A stretch of DNA of 64,000 nucleotides from CADEDH01 sp047974625 (GTDB lineage Bacteria > Actinomycetota > Acidimicrobiia > Acidimicrobiales > SZUA-35), in contig JBKECK010000102.1 in assembly GCA_047974625.1 (NCBI GenBank), positions 1 through 64,000 on the forward strand, in the 5' to 3' direction. Both the position numbers and the translations under genes were made by a program. Positions 43,149 to 52,675 of the stretch are shown here, piece after piece (within the stretch, counting starts at the first letter, position 1; each line of letters begins with the position of its first letter). The notes beneath the pieces are model-generated. The model was not told the DNA's origin. It saw only the letters and a list, made by a program, of their open reading frames with translations, and searched no databases.

Positions 43149-45512
43149 GTGGCCCTCCACCTATCACGGCGACAGGCCCTCGCCTCTGGAGGCGACCCGG
43201 GGCGCGCGTTCGGCTGGTGGTATTTCGGCACCCTCGTCGGTCTCACCCTGCTGACGCTGGGGGCCCACACCCTCATCGGCCGGGTGGCCGACGTGGCCAT
43301 CGGCGGCAGCGAGGCGATCATGATCGCCGGCCGCGAGCACACCCTCAGCCAGCGGGTGGCCGTCCACGCCATCGCCTACGTCACCGGCCCCGTGGGCGGC
43401 CGCCAGGTTGCCCAGGACGAACTCAGCGAGTCGATCGGAGAGATGCGGCTCCAGCACGACCAGTTGCTCGAGGAGTCCGCCGGTCCGTCCATGGCCGCCA
43501 CCAGCCGCGGTCTGGACGAGCTGTACTACGGCACCGACGGGCTCGACCTGTGGGTCCACCAGTACCTCGAGCTCGCCCAGACGATCGTCGACGACCCCGA
43601 CATCACCCCGGGGGATCCCCGGGTCCACGCCCTGGTGGTCCAGGCGTCCGCCGATGGGCCCACGACCCTCCTCGGCCGGTTGGAGGCCACCGAGGCGCTC
43701 TACCAGCAACGTACCGCCGGGGCCGTGGTCCACGCCCAGCGGGTGGCCGACATCATGCTCGGCGTCACCCTGCTGCTGCTGGCCCTGGAGGCCGTCTTCG
43801 TGCTCCGGCCCATGATCCAGCAGTTGCGCCGCCGGAACCAGCAGCTCAACTCGTCTCGCCACCGGCTCCAGTCCATCCTCGACAACGCCCTCGTCGGGGT
43901 GCTGGCGGTCACCCACGACGGCCTGATCGTGGACAGCAACCGGGGGGCCCGGGTCATGCTCGGTCGGACCCAGTCCGACCTCGACCAGACCCGCCTCGGT
44001 GACCTGGCCATCGACGCCGACGGGCGGGAGGTCGTCGCCGAGGCGCTGGCCGCCGCCGGGCGGGGACTCCAGCACGAGGTCCACGACTTCCGGTTACGGG
44101 CCCGGGGCGGCTCCCTCAACGTGCGCATGGGGGTGGGCGGGAACACCAGCGACGAGCTCATCACCGTGGTGTTCAGCGACATCACCGAGCAGAGACGGGT
44201 GGAACGGCAGCTGAGTCACGCCGCCCGGCACGACAAGCTGACCGGTCTACCGAACCGGACCATGTTCATGGAACGCGTCCAGGACGCCATCGACCACTCC
44301 ACCGCCGACGCCCTGCCCGTGATCGTCCAGCTCGACATCGACGACTTCAAGACCGTGGTGGACTCACTCGGTCACGCCGTGGGCGACGAGGCCCTGCGAC
44401 GGCTGGCCGCCGAGCTAACCCGCGGTCTCCGCTCGGACGACACCGTGGCCCGGCTCAGCGGGGACGAGTTCGCCGTGCTCGCCACCGACGTGGATCCGGG
44501 GGACGCCGGGGCGATCGGCCTGCTGACCGACCGGATCCAGGCCGCGGTCCTAGCCATCCAGTCGGCGTCGGGCCACGACCTGCGCCTCACCGCCAGCCTG
44601 GGGGTGGCGGTGTCGAACGGCCACGACACCGCCGACCATGTGCTCCGCCAGGCCGACACCGCCACCTATGAGGCGAAGCGGTGCGGCAAGAACCAGTGGC
44701 GGATGTTCCGGCCCGAGCTCCAGCACGACGCGATCCGCCGGCTCGAGCTGCGCACCGATCTGGACCGGGCCCTGGCCGACGACCAGCTCGCTCTCGCCTA
44801 CCAACCCATCGTCGAACTGGCCACCGGGCGGGCGGTCGGGGCCGAGAGCCTGCTGCGGTGGCCCCACCCCGTCCAGGGGTTCATCCCGCCGGGCGAGTTC
44901 ATCCCGGTGGCCGAGAACACGGGCCAGATCCGCGCCCTGGGCCATTGGGTGCTCAATCGGGCCGCCGCCGAGATGCCCGAGGCCGTGGCGGCCTCCGGCA
45001 ACCCCGACTTCTACATGAGCGTGAACGTCTCGGCCCAACAGCTGGCCGAGGCCGACTTCGTGTCCCGGGTGGAGACGACGTTCGGACCCCTGCTTGGCTC
45101 CCACCGGCTGGTCATCGAGCTGACCGAGACCTCACTGTCGGCGGACCCGGACCAGGCCATCGCCACCCTGACCGCGGTGCGCCGGCTCGGCGCCCTGGTG
45201 GCCCTGGACGACTTCGGCACCGGCTACTCCTCGATGGCGACCCTGTCCAACTTTCCGATCGACCTGGTCAAGCTGGACCGGTCATTCGTGACCGGGCTCC
45301 ACGCCAGTGAACGCCGACGGGCCATGGTGGCCGCGGTGTTGGATCTGGCCCGGGCCCTCGGGTTCAAGGTCATCGCCGAAGGCATCGAGAACGAGGTCGA
45401 GCGGAACACCCTGGTCGACCTGGGCTGCCGATACGGCCAGGGCTACCTGTTCGCCAAACCCGGCTCTATCGCCGACCTGGCCGCCTACCGCCGCCCGGTC
45501 GGGGGGTCCTGA
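43149..45512 (+). CDS. Membrane GGDEF-EAL cyclic-di-GMP protein with PilJ-like sensor
   Basis: The 787-residue protein has two transmembrane helices (about 22-42 and 195-215). They bracket an extracytoplasmic helical domain with REHTLSQRVAVHAIAYV, like the PilJ/NarX sensor family. A PAS-like domain (SILDNALVGVLAVTHDG) follows, then GGDEF with DKLTGLPNRTMF but SGDEF for the signature, and EAL with ESLLRW in place of EALLRW, plus VNVSAQQL and DDFGTGYSS. Synthase or phosphodiesterase activity is uncertain because both signatures are variant. GTG 43149. Confidence 0.92.
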   Translation: MALHLSRRQALASGGDPGRAFGWWYFGTLVGLTLLTLGAHTLIGRVADVAIGGSEAIMIAGREHTLSQRVAVHAIAYVTGPVGGRQVAQDELSESIGEMRLQHDQLLEESAGPSMAATSRGLDELYYGTDGLDLWVHQYLELAQTIVDDPDITPGDPRVHALVVQASADGPTTLLGRLEATEALYQQRTAGAVVHAQRVADIMLGVTLLLLALEAVFVLRPMIQQLRRRNQQLNSSRHRLQSILDNALVGVLAVTHDGLIVDSNRGARVMLGRTQSDLDQTRLGDLAIDADGREVVAEALAAAGRGLQHEVHDFRLRARGGSLNVRMGVGGNTSDELITVVFSDITEQRRVERQLSHAARHDKLTGLPNRTMFMERVQDAIDHSTADALPVIVQLDIDDFKTVVDSLGHAVGDEALRRLAAELTRGLRSDDTVARLSGDEFAVLATDVDPGDAGAIGLLTDRIQAAVLAIQSASGHDLRLTASLGVAVSNGHDTADHVLRQADTATYEAKRCGKNQWRMFRPELQHDAIRRLELRTDLDRALADDQLALAYQPIVELATGRAVGAESLLRWPHPVQGFIPPGEFIPVAENTGQIRALGHWVLNRAAAEMPEAVAASGNPDFYMSVNVSAQQLAEADFVSRVETTFGPLLGSHRLVIELTETSLSADPDQAIATLTAVRRLGALVALDDFGTGYSSMATLSNFPIDLVKLDRSFVTGLHASERRRAMVAAVLDLARALGFKVIAEGIENEVERNTLVDLGCRYGQGYLFAKPGSIADLAAYRRPVGGS

Positions 45513-45546
45513 GGGCGGCCGTCCTGGAGGGCAGGGGCCGGGCCAT

Positions 45547-46977
45547 TCAGCGGAGCGAGATACCGGCCGTCTTGACCTCGAGGTACTCGTCGAGACCCTC
45601 GTGACCGCCCTCGCGTCCGAGGCCGGAGTCCTTCATGCCCCCGAACGGCACCGACGCCGAGGTCGGGTTCACGTCGTTGATGCCGATGATCCCGAACCGG
45701 AGGGCCTCGAAGGCGGTGATCGCCGTCTTCATGTTCTCGGTGAACACATAGGCGGCCAACCCGTAGTGGGTGTCGTTGGCCAGGCCGATGACCTCGTCGA
45801 CGTCGTCGTACACCACCACTGGGGCCACCGGCCCGAAGGTCTCCTCCCGGTACACGGTCATGTCGGGGGTGACCTCGGTGAGCACGGTGGGGGCGTAGAA
45901 GTGGCCGGCGTCGAGACCGTCCCCGGTGAGCGGGTGGCCGCCCACCGGGACGCCGGCCCCCTTGGACCGGGCGTCCTCCACCTGGGCGGCCACCTTGTCG
46001 ACCGCGGCCCCGCTGACCAGGGGGCCGACACCGACCCCGTCGTCCATGCCGTTGCCAGTGATCAGCTTGGTGACCCGGTCGGTGAGGGTGGCCACGAACG
46101 GTTCGGCCTGGCTCCGGTGGACGTAGAGCCGGTTGGGGCTGATGCAGGCCTGGCCGGCGTTGAGGAACTTGAGGGCGGCCGCCCCCTTGGCCGCGTTGGC
46201 CGGCTCGGCGTCGGGGAACACGATGAAGGGGGCGTGACCGCCGAGCTCCACCGACACCCGCTGCAACGATCCGGCGGCCTGGGCGGCCAGGCGCCGGCCG
46301 ACGGCGGTGGAACCGGTGAAGGTGAGCTTCCGGACCCGGCGGTCGGTGGTGAACACCTCCCCCACGGGGGCCGGATCGGACGTGGTGACCAGGTTGACCA
46401 CCCCGTCGGGCACCCCGGCCTCGACGAACAGCTCGACGATGGCCTTGGCGCACAGGGGGGTGGCCTCGGCCGGTTTCAGCACCATGGTGCACCCGGCCGC
46501 AAGGGCCGGGGCCATCTTCCGGGTCAGCATCGACATCGGGTAGTTCCACGGGGTGATGGCGGCCACCACCCCGACCGGCTGCCGGATCGACAGGAAGCGC
46601 TGGTCGGCCCGGGCCGACGGCAACCACTCCCCGGTGAGACGCCGGGCCTCTTCGGCGAACCAGCGCACGAAGTCGGCCCCGTAGCCGACCTCAAACCGGC
46701 TGGCCCGCAGCGGCTTGCCCTGCTCCACGGTCATCAGCTGGGCCAGCTCACCGGCCCGCTCGTTCATCAGGCGCCAGGCCGCCATGAGGACCTCGGCCCG
46801 GTGGTGGGCCGTGGTGGTCGACCAGGAGGGGAAGGCCCGGTCGGCCGCGGTCACGGCGGCCCGGGCGTCGTCGGGGCCGCCGTCGGGCATCGAACCGATC
46901 GTCTCCCCGGTGGCCGGGTTGGTCACGGCGAAGGTCCGCCCGGTGGAGGCGTCGACCCAGGATCCGTCGATGAACAT
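45547..46977 (-). CDS. NAD(P)-dependent aldehyde dehydrogenase (succinate-semialdehyde type)
   Basis: The 476-residue ALDH has GVVAAITPWNYPM, KPAEATPLCAKAI, the NAD loop FTGSTAVGRRLAAQA, general base in VSVELGGHAPFIVF and catalytic Cys in NAGQACISPNRLYVH. These fit succinate-semialdehyde or related dehydrogenases. Start ATG 46977 (MFIDGSW) matches family N-termini; the upstream extension does not. It oxidises an aldehyde to an acid; the specific substrate is not determined. Confidence 0.92.
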   Translation of the reverse strand: MFIDGSWVDASTGRTFAVTNPATGETIGSMPDGGPDDARAAVTAADRAFPSWSTTTAHHRAEVLMAAWRLMNERAGELAQLMTVEQGKPLRASRFEVGYGADFVRWFAEEARRLTGEWLPSARADQRFLSIRQPVGVVAAITPWNYPMSMLTRKMAPALAAGCTMVLKPAEATPLCAKAIVELFVEAGVPDGVVNLVTTSDPAPVGEVFTTDRRVRKLTFTGSTAVGRRLAAQAAGSLQRVSVELGGHAPFIVFPDAEPANAAKGAAALKFLNAGQACISPNRLYVHRSQAEPFVATLTDRVTKLITGNGMDDGVGVGPLVSGAAVDKVAAQVEDARSKGAGVPVGGHPLTGDGLDAGHFYAPTVLTEVTPDMTVYREETFGPVAPVVVYDDVDEVIGLANDTHYGLAAYVFTENMKTAITAFEALRFGIIGINDVNPTSASVPFGGMKDSGLGREGGHEGLDEYLEVKTAGISLR

Positions 46978-47039
46978 GGCCGTGACGGTAGTCGGGGACG
47001 GAGCTGGCCACCGAACGAGAACTCTGCTCGACTGACGGC

Positions 47040-48002
47040 ATGGCTCTTGACCCCCAGATCGAACAGATCGTGGCCGCAATGGACCGGCCCGACCGCCCCC
47101 TCATCCACGAGTTGGACGTGGTCGACGCCCGCAAGGTGTTCGCAGCCATGCCCACCTTCCTCGGCGACCTCGGCTACCACGTGGGGACCGAGGACCGGAC
47201 CATCACCGGTCCGGGCGGGCAGATCCCGATCCGGATCTACACTCCGGAGGAAGCCGCCTCGGGCGAGGGCCGGACCCGGCCGCTGATGGCCTTCTACCAC
47301 GGGGGCGGGTTCTGCATCGGTGGGCTCGACAGCCACGATCGGGAGTGTCACGCCATCTCGGCCCAGGCCGACGCGGTGATCGTCTCGGTCGACTACCGGA
47401 TGGGCCCCGAGCATCCCTACACCGACGCCGACGAGCGCCCGGCCTGGATCGACGACTCCTGGGCCGCCCTGGAGTGGGCGGTGCAACACGCCGACGAGCT
47501 CGGAGCCGACCCCACCAAGGTGGTGGTGTGCGGCGATTCCGCCGGGGGGAACATCTCGGCCGTGATGGCCCAGATGGCCCGCGACGCCGACCTGCCCCTC
47601 GCCCTCCAGGCCCTGGTCTATCCGGCCACCGACGTCCGGGACGAGGCCTACGACCTCTACCCGTCCTACGCCGAGCACATGGAGGCCCCGTTCCTGGAGC
47701 GCCCCACCCTCGACTACTTCCGGGACAACGCCCGGCCCAGCGGGGACGCCTCGGCGGTCTCGATGTCGCCGGCCCTCAACCCCGACCTGTCGAACCTGGC
47801 CCCGGCCCTGATCATCACCGCCGAATACGACCCGCTCCGGGACGACGGCGAGGCCTACGCCGCCCTGTTGGAGAAGGCCGGGGTGCCGGTGGAGCACCAC
47901 CGGTTCGAGGGGATGCCCCACGCCTTCTTCAACCTCGGCCCGTTCGTGACCAAGGCCGTCGAGGCCGTGAGCCTGGTGTCAGCCCGGGTGGCGGCCCTGT
48001 GA
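47040..48002 (+). CDS. HSL-family alpha/beta hydrolase (esterase/lipase)
   Basis: The 320-residue esterase of the hormone-sensitive lipase family has the oxyanion motif FYHGGGFCIGGLDSH, nucleophile GDSAGGN (Ser), DYRMGPEHPYTDADER and, at the end, AEYDPLRDDG (acid) and FEGMPHAFFNLG (His). It hydrolyses medium-chain acyl esters. It starts with ATG 47040 and ends 13 bases before the monooxygenase start, so they may be co-transcribed. Confidence 0.93.
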   Translation: MALDPQIEQIVAAMDRPDRPLIHELDVVDARKVFAAMPTFLGDLGYHVGTEDRTITGPGGQIPIRIYTPEEAASGEGRTRPLMAFYHGGGFCIGGLDSHDRECHAISAQADAVIVSVDYRMGPEHPYTDADERPAWIDDSWAALEWAVQHADELGADPTKVVVCGDSAGGNISAVMAQMARDADLPLALQALVYPATDVRDEAYDLYPSYAEHMEAPFLERPTLDYFRDNARPSGDASAVSMSPALNPDLSNLAPALIITAEYDPLRDDGEAYAALLEKAGVPVEHHRFEGMPHAFFNLGPFVTKAVEAVSLVSARVAAL

Positions 48003-48015
48003 ACCTGCCCCGCCG

Positions 48016-49295
48016 GTGACCGTCCTGATCGCCGGGGGCGGCATCGGCGGCCTCACCGCGGCCCTGACCTGCCACCAGATCGGGGTGCCCGCCCTGGTGT
48101 TCGAGTCGGTCCGGGAGATCCGGCCGCTCGGGGTGGGCATCAACCTCCAGCCCAACGCGGTGCGGGAGCTGATCGATCTCGGCCTCGGTGACCGGCTGGC
48201 CGAGATCGGGGTGGAAACCCGCGAGTGGGCCCTGGTGGGCCGCAACGGCAACGACATCTACGCCGAGCCCCGGGGTCGGTGGGCGGGCTATCCGTGGCCC
48301 CAGTACTCGGTCCACCGGGGCCGGCTCCAGATGGCCCTGCTCGACGCGGTCGTCGACCGGCTCGGACCGGACGCGGGCCGGACCGGACACCGGGTGGGGG
48401 GCTACCGCTCCGGTGGGGAGGGCACCGCCGCCGGGGTGACCGCCCTGGTGGAGCGACGGGAGGGCGGTCGGAGCGAACACACCGGGCGGATCCTGATCGG
48501 GGCCGACGGGATCCACTCCGCGGTCCGGGCCCGGCTCCACCCGGACCAGGGGCCCCCGAGGTGGGGGGCGCCATCATGTGGCGGGGCACCAGCCAGGGTC
48601 GGCCGATCCGGACCGGGGCGTCGTTCACCCTGGTCGGTTCCATGGATCAGCGGTTCGTCCACTACCCGATCGGCCCCACCGACCCGGCCACCGGTCTCCA
48701 GCTCCAGAACTGGATCGCCGAGCTCACCGTCGATCCCGGCCGGGGCTTCCCCGCCAGCGACTGGAACCGGTCGGTTCCGGTGGAGGAGTTCATCGGGCCG
48801 TTCGAAAGCTGGGACTTCGGCTGGTTGGACGTGCCCTCGGTGATCCGGGCCACCGACACCGCCTTCGAGTTCCCCATGGTGGACCGGGATCCGGTGGACC
48901 GGTGGGTCGACGGGGCCACCGTCCTGCTCGGCGACGCGGCCCACCCCATGTACCCGGTCGGGTCGAACGGGGCCAGCCAGGCCATCGTGGACGCCCGGGT
49001 CCTGGGCGCAGCCCTGGTCCGCTGCGGTGTGGGTCCGGCCGCCCTGACCGCCTACGAGAACCAGCTCCTGACCGACGTGAACGCGGTGGTGCTACGCAAC
49101 CGGCAGGCCGGCCCGATCGGGATCCTCGGCGAGGTCGACCGTCGCTGCGGTGGGGTGTTCGACGACATCACCGAGGTGATGTCGTCCAGGGAGATCGACG
49201 GCTTCATGGCCGACTACAAGCGGGCGGCCGGGTTCGCCGTCGACCGGCTCAAGGCGGCACCGCCCACCATCGCCCCCGGATCCCGGGTGCCGTGA
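48016..49295 (+). pseudogene. FAD-dependent monooxygenase, frameshifted by one base
   Basis: Frame 1 from GTG 48016 encodes VLIAGGGIGGLTAALTCHQIG (FAD loop GxGxxG), GVGINLQPNAVREL and ILIGADGIHSAVRARLHPDQ. Homology then leaves this frame and resumes in the next one as GGAIMWRGTSQGRPI, with VLLGDAAHPMYPVGSNGASQAI (second FAD motif) running to the stop at 49295. Adding one G to the G6 run at 48563-48568 restores a single reading frame of about 426 residues. This is a sequencing or assembly error, or a recent knockout. The family is salicylate-hydroxylase-like and hydroxylates aromatic substrates. Confidence 0.85.
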
Positions 49296-49366
49296 CCGGC
49301 CCCGGTCGGGCCGGAGCCGGACTATCTCGTGGCGCGGCGACGCGCTAGATTCGGCCCCCTCACTCC

Positions 49367-49392
49367 ACCAGGCCCAACCATCTGGGCCTGGT
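49367..49392 (+). other. Hairpin in the leader of the thiol peroxidase gene
   Basis: A 10-bp stem (ACCAGGCCCA with TGGGCCTGGT) has a 6-base loop, 41 bases upstream of the tpx start. It could terminate the monooxygenase transcript or stabilise the tpx mRNA. No U tract; function inferred. Confidence 0.45.
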
Positions 49393-49433
49393 CATTACCA
49401 CCCCAAAATCCCCACCCGTTCTGGAGGACTCCC

Positions 49434-49934
49434 ATGGCAGAGACCGCCCTTCGCGGCAACCCGGTGCACACCAACGGCGAGCTACCGGCCGCCGGTTCCA
49501 CCGCCCCGAGCTTCAACCTGACCAAGGCCGACCTCAGTCCGATCACCTCGGATGATCTCAAAGGCGGGCGGCTGGTGCTCAACATCTTCCCGTCGATCGA
49601 CACCCCCACCTGCGCCACCAGTGTCCGGACCTTCAACGCCCGGGCGGCCGCACTGGCCAACACTACGGTGCTGTGCGTCTCGGCCGACCTCCCCTTCGCC
49701 CAGGGCCGGTTCTGCGGAGCCGAGGGCATCGACAAGGTCACCACCGCCTCCACCTTCCGCAACCCCGAGTTCGCCACCGACTACGGCGTGGCCATGGTGG
49801 ACGGCCCGCTGCAGGGTCTCTGCGCCCGGGCCGTGGTCGTGGTGGACGAGAACGGCGAGGTGACCTACTCCCAGCTCGTCCCCGAGATCGGCGACGAGCC
49901 CGACTACGACGCGGCCATCGCCGCCCTCGGCTGA
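49434..49934 (+). CDS. tpx: Thiol peroxidase
   Basis: The 166-residue atypical 2-Cys peroxiredoxin has LRGNPVHTNGELPAAGSTAPSFNL, peroxidatic Cys in SIDTPTCATSVRTFN and resolving Cys in AQGRFCGAEGI. It reduces hydroperoxides with thioredoxin. The start has a good ribosome binding site (CTGGAGGACTCCC ATG). It ends in a strong hairpin shared with the convergent gene. Confidence 0.96.
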   Translation: MAETALRGNPVHTNGELPAAGSTAPSFNLTKADLSPITSDDLKGGRLVLNIFPSIDTPTCATSVRTFNARAAALANTTVLCVSADLPFAQGRFCGAEGIDKVTTASTFRNPEFATDYGVAMVDGPLQGLCARAVVVVDENGEVTYSQLVPEIGDEPDYDAAIAALG

Positions 49935-49942
49935 GAGAGCCG

Positions 49943-49973
49943 GGGCCCGGGGGGCGTCACCGCCCCCGGGCCC
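49943..49973. terminator. Bidirectional terminator-like hairpin
   Basis: A 13-bp stem (with one bulged G) of GGGCCCGGGGG..CG and CGCCCCCGGGCCC has a TCAC loop. It begins 9 bases after tpx and overlaps the stop of the minus-strand gene, so it probably ends both transcripts. Confidence 0.6.
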
Positions 49974-50331
49974 ACACCGACCGGGGCACCAGCCTCGGGT
50001 CGAGCCGGTTGAACCGCTCCACCCGGCGTTCCACCGCCGGGTGTTCGACGGGCAGATCCTCCACCGGACCGGACCGACCGTCAGGCCCCGTGGGGGCGTC
50101 GGCGAAGAGACGGGCCAGGAGATCCTGAGCCAGGGGCCGGGGATCGGCCTCCTGCACCCCGACACCCCCGGATCGGCTCCCGTCCGACAGATCGATCTCC
50201 TCGTTCGCGGTGACACCGGCGGAATCGGTCAGCGCGAGCCACTGGTCCAGATCGGCGGCCGGGGGCGGAACCGCCCCGCGGGCATAGGCGGCCCGGAAGG
50301 GCCCCCGGGTATTGCCGCGTCGGAATCTCAC
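49957..50331 (-). CDS. Hypothetical protein
   Basis: I do not recognise this 124-residue protein. It begins VRFRRGNTRGPFRAAYARG, has a middle stretch LDQWLALTDSAGVTANEEIDLSDGS and ends RFNRLDPRLVPRSVWARGR. GTG 50331 is preceded by GAGGAGG at the right distance, the best support for coding. The C-terminus overlaps a terminator-like hairpin. Confidence 0.6.
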   Translation of the reverse strand: MRFRRGNTRGPFRAAYARGAVPPPAADLDQWLALTDSAGVTANEEIDLSDGSRSGGVGVQEADPRPLAQDLLARLFADAPTGPDGRSGPVEDLPVEHPAVERRVERFNRLDPRLVPRSVWARGR

Positions 50332-50711
50332 GTCAAGCCTCCTCGGCCTATCGGTGGCGAGCCGGCCGCGCCGACACCGCTGCGCTGGATCGATTGGCTC
50401 CCGTGCCGGGGCAGGGAAGGCGGGGTCGGTGCGTGCATGGTGGAACCTGGTGGTGATCCATCGCTCGGACTGGTCCGACGACGGTGGACGGTGACGAGAC
50501 GCTGGCTCGGCGACACCCGAACGTGCGCGCCCGGCTGAGTGTGCATACGCCACCGACCGCCCTTCCCGCGGATATTCCCCATCTTTTTCCGGCCGACCGA
50601 TCGGGCGGCGTATGAGCCTCCAAGGGCGTGACCGACCTCGCTTCGTCGCTCACGCCGGCCGTCGGGTGGCCCATCTCGCCGCCCGGCCGCGCTCGATCGG
50701 AGGTGAAGGGG
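50332..50711. other. Intergenic region, probable promoters
   Basis: A 380-bp gap between the divergent small gene (minus) and a small membrane protein gene (plus). Alternative frames exist but are Arg/Pro-rich. A lower-GC stretch at 50568-50610 (ATATTCCCCATC, then TTTTT) may carry a promoter for the plus-strand gene. Confidence 0.4.
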
Positions 50712-50900
50712 ATGAACGATGTGTGGGAAGCGTTGCTCTGGGTGGTTGGGCTGCTGGCCGCCACGATCTGTTGCTCGGCCTTCGTCATCGGGGGCCTGCT
50801 GGCCGGTGCGTCAGGCCTGCCGGCGATGCTCCTGGCCGCCTCGATTCCGACCGCGGCGCTGACCTTCGCCATCATTCTCAGTGTGTACGATCGGCCCTAA
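50712..50900 (+). CDS. Small two-helix membrane protein
   Basis: This 62-residue protein has two hydrophobic segments (ALLWVVGLLAATICCSAFVIGG and LPAMLLAASIPTAALTFAIILS). The ATG at 50712 is preceded by GGAGGTGAAGGGG, a strong ribosome binding site, which decides the start. Its last 90 bases overlap the 3' end of the convergent exporter. It could be a regulator of transport or of a membrane complex; no family is recognised. Confidence 0.7.
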   Translation: MNDVWEALLWVVGLLAATICCSAFVIGGLLAGASGLPAMLLAASIPTAALTFAIILSVYDRP

Positions 50901-52541
50901 GCCGGCAGTCCCGGTGCCGCCGGGAAGGCTCCCACCCGGCTCGGCCGTTCCGGCCGAGGAGGGGCCCGAGATCGAGGCCGTGGTCCGCAGCGTCCTCTCG
51001 CTCACCATGGATCCGCACGCCAGGACGATGAGCATGATCAGGACGCCCCACCAGAACACCGACACCACGGCATCGGCCACCGACTCCACCACGGCGTCGT
51101 GCAGATCGGTCGGGAGGTCGCGCACCACTTCGGGGCTGCGGACCAGGCCGGACGCCCCGCCGAGCTCAGCCACCCGGTCGGGGCCGAGACGCTTGTCCAA
51201 CCCGTTCGACAGGGCCGGGGTGAGCAGGGCACCGGAGCCGGCGGCCCCGAACGCGCCTCCCATCGACCGGAAGAAGTTGGATGTCGAGGTCCCGATGCCC
51301 ATGTCCTCCACTGGGACCGCGTTCTGCACGGCCAGGGTGAGGTTGGGAAACGTCATGCCCAGACCGCAGCCCAACACGAACAGGATCGGGGCGAGCTGGA
51401 GGGCCCCCGTGGTGGGACCAATCCGGGTCAGGCCGAGCACCGCGACCAGGGCGACGACGGGCCCGAGGACCAGGGACCACTTGTAGCGGCCGGTGCGGCT
51501 GACCAGGGCCCCACCCCCGGCGGCCATGAGCGACATCCCGATGGTCTGCGGGGTCATCTCCAGGCCGGACTGGGTAGCCGACACCCCGGTGGCCACCTGG
51601 AGGAACAGGGGCAGGAAGGTGGACACCGACACGATCATGACCATGATCCCGAAGCCCATGACGTAGACCAGCACCACACTGCGGTCCCGGAACAGCCGCA
51701 GGGGAATCACCGGCTCCTCGGCCCGTGACTCCTGGATGAGGAAGGCGGCCGATCCGATCACGCCCACCGCGGCCGTGATCCCGATCTGCCATGACCCCCA
51801 GGGGTAGGTCTCCCCACCCCACAACGGGACCAGGATGAGGCCCGCGGCGGCCACCACCAGCAGGGCGATCCCGAGCCAGTCGATCGGGCGGGGCCGGACG
51901 GTGAACGGGAGCCGGAGCCCCCGGTTGGTGACCACCAGGGCGGCCGCGGCGAGGGGTACGACCGACAGGAAGATCCAGCGCCACCCGATGGTGTCCACCA
52001 GCAGGCCACCCCAGAGCGGTCCCATGACCGCCGACACCGCGAACACGGCGGTGAAGATCCCCATGTAGCGGCCTCGGTCGCGGGGCGAGACGACGTCGCC
52101 GACGATCACGAAGGCCAGCGACATCAGGCCGCCGCCCCCGAGACCCTGCAGGGCCCGCGCCGCGACCAGGGTGTTCATGGTCGGGGCGATGGCGCAAGCG
52201 GCGGAGCCGATCATGAACACCGTGATCGACGTCTGGTACACGATCCGGCGACCGTACAGGTCGGACATCTTGCCGTAGAGGGGCGTGACGATGGTCGAGG
52301 TGAGCAGATAGGCGGTGACCACCCAGGCGAGGCGCTCGGTGCCCCCCAGTTCGCCGGCGATCGTGGGCAGGGCCGTGGCCACCACGCTCTGCTCGGTGCT
52401 AGACAAGAACAGACCGAGGATCAGGCCGGCCATCAGCCATCGGAACTGGGCGACGGTGAGACCGGCGGGCGATGGCGTCTCGGGTTGATCGGGTGGGCTC
52501 TGCGTCACGGACCCAGTCTGGTCCGCGGAAGCGGCCGCCAT
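50811..52541 (-). CDS. DHA2/EmrB-QacA-family MFS drug exporter
   Basis: The 576-residue exporter has about 14 membrane segments. It carries EQSVVATALPTIAGELGG (motif D1), VTAYLLTSTIVTPLYGKMSDLYGRR (motif A) and RALQGLGGGGLMSLAFVIVGDVVSPRDRGR, and in the second half PQTIGMSLMAAGGGALVSRTGRYK. These identify the DHA2 group of proton-driven multidrug exporters. ATG 52541 (MAAASADQ) was chosen; longer frames are low-complexity. A disordered Gly/Arg tail overlaps the small membrane protein gene on the other strand. Confidence 0.93.
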   Translation of the reverse strand: MAAASADQTGSVTQSPPDQPETPSPAGLTVAQFRWLMAGLILGLFLSSTEQSVVATALPTIAGELGGTERLAWVVTAYLLTSTIVTPLYGKMSDLYGRRIVYQTSITVFMIGSAACAIAPTMNTLVAARALQGLGGGGLMSLAFVIVGDVVSPRDRGRYMGIFTAVFAVSAVMGPLWGGLLVDTIGWRWIFLSVVPLAAAALVVTNRGLRLPFTVRPRPIDWLGIALLVVAAAGLILVPLWGGETYPWGSWQIGITAAVGVIGSAAFLIQESRAEEPVIPLRLFRDRSVVLVYVMGFGIMVMIVSVSTFLPLFLQVATGVSATQSGLEMTPQTIGMSLMAAGGGALVSRTGRYKWSLVLGPVVALVAVLGLTRIGPTTGALQLAPILFVLGCGLGMTFPNLTLAVQNAVPVEDMGIGTSTSNFFRSMGGAFGAAGSGALLTPALSNGLDKRLGPDRVAELGGASGLVRSPEVVRDLPTDLHDAVVESVADAVVSVFWWGVLIMLIVLACGSMVSERTLRTTASISGPSSAGTAEPGGSLPGGTGTAGLGPIVHTENDGEGQRRGRNRGGQEHRRQA

Positions 52542-52675
52542 ACAGTTCGTCCTACAAGCGTGGTCCGAAATGTATGGCCAATCGGGCCCCGAGAGGACAC
52601 CCAGGCCGGCCGCGCCCCCGGGTAGGGTCGAGCCCCGCGTGTCCGTTGGCTCCCCGCCACCGGGGAAGGAGCGCC

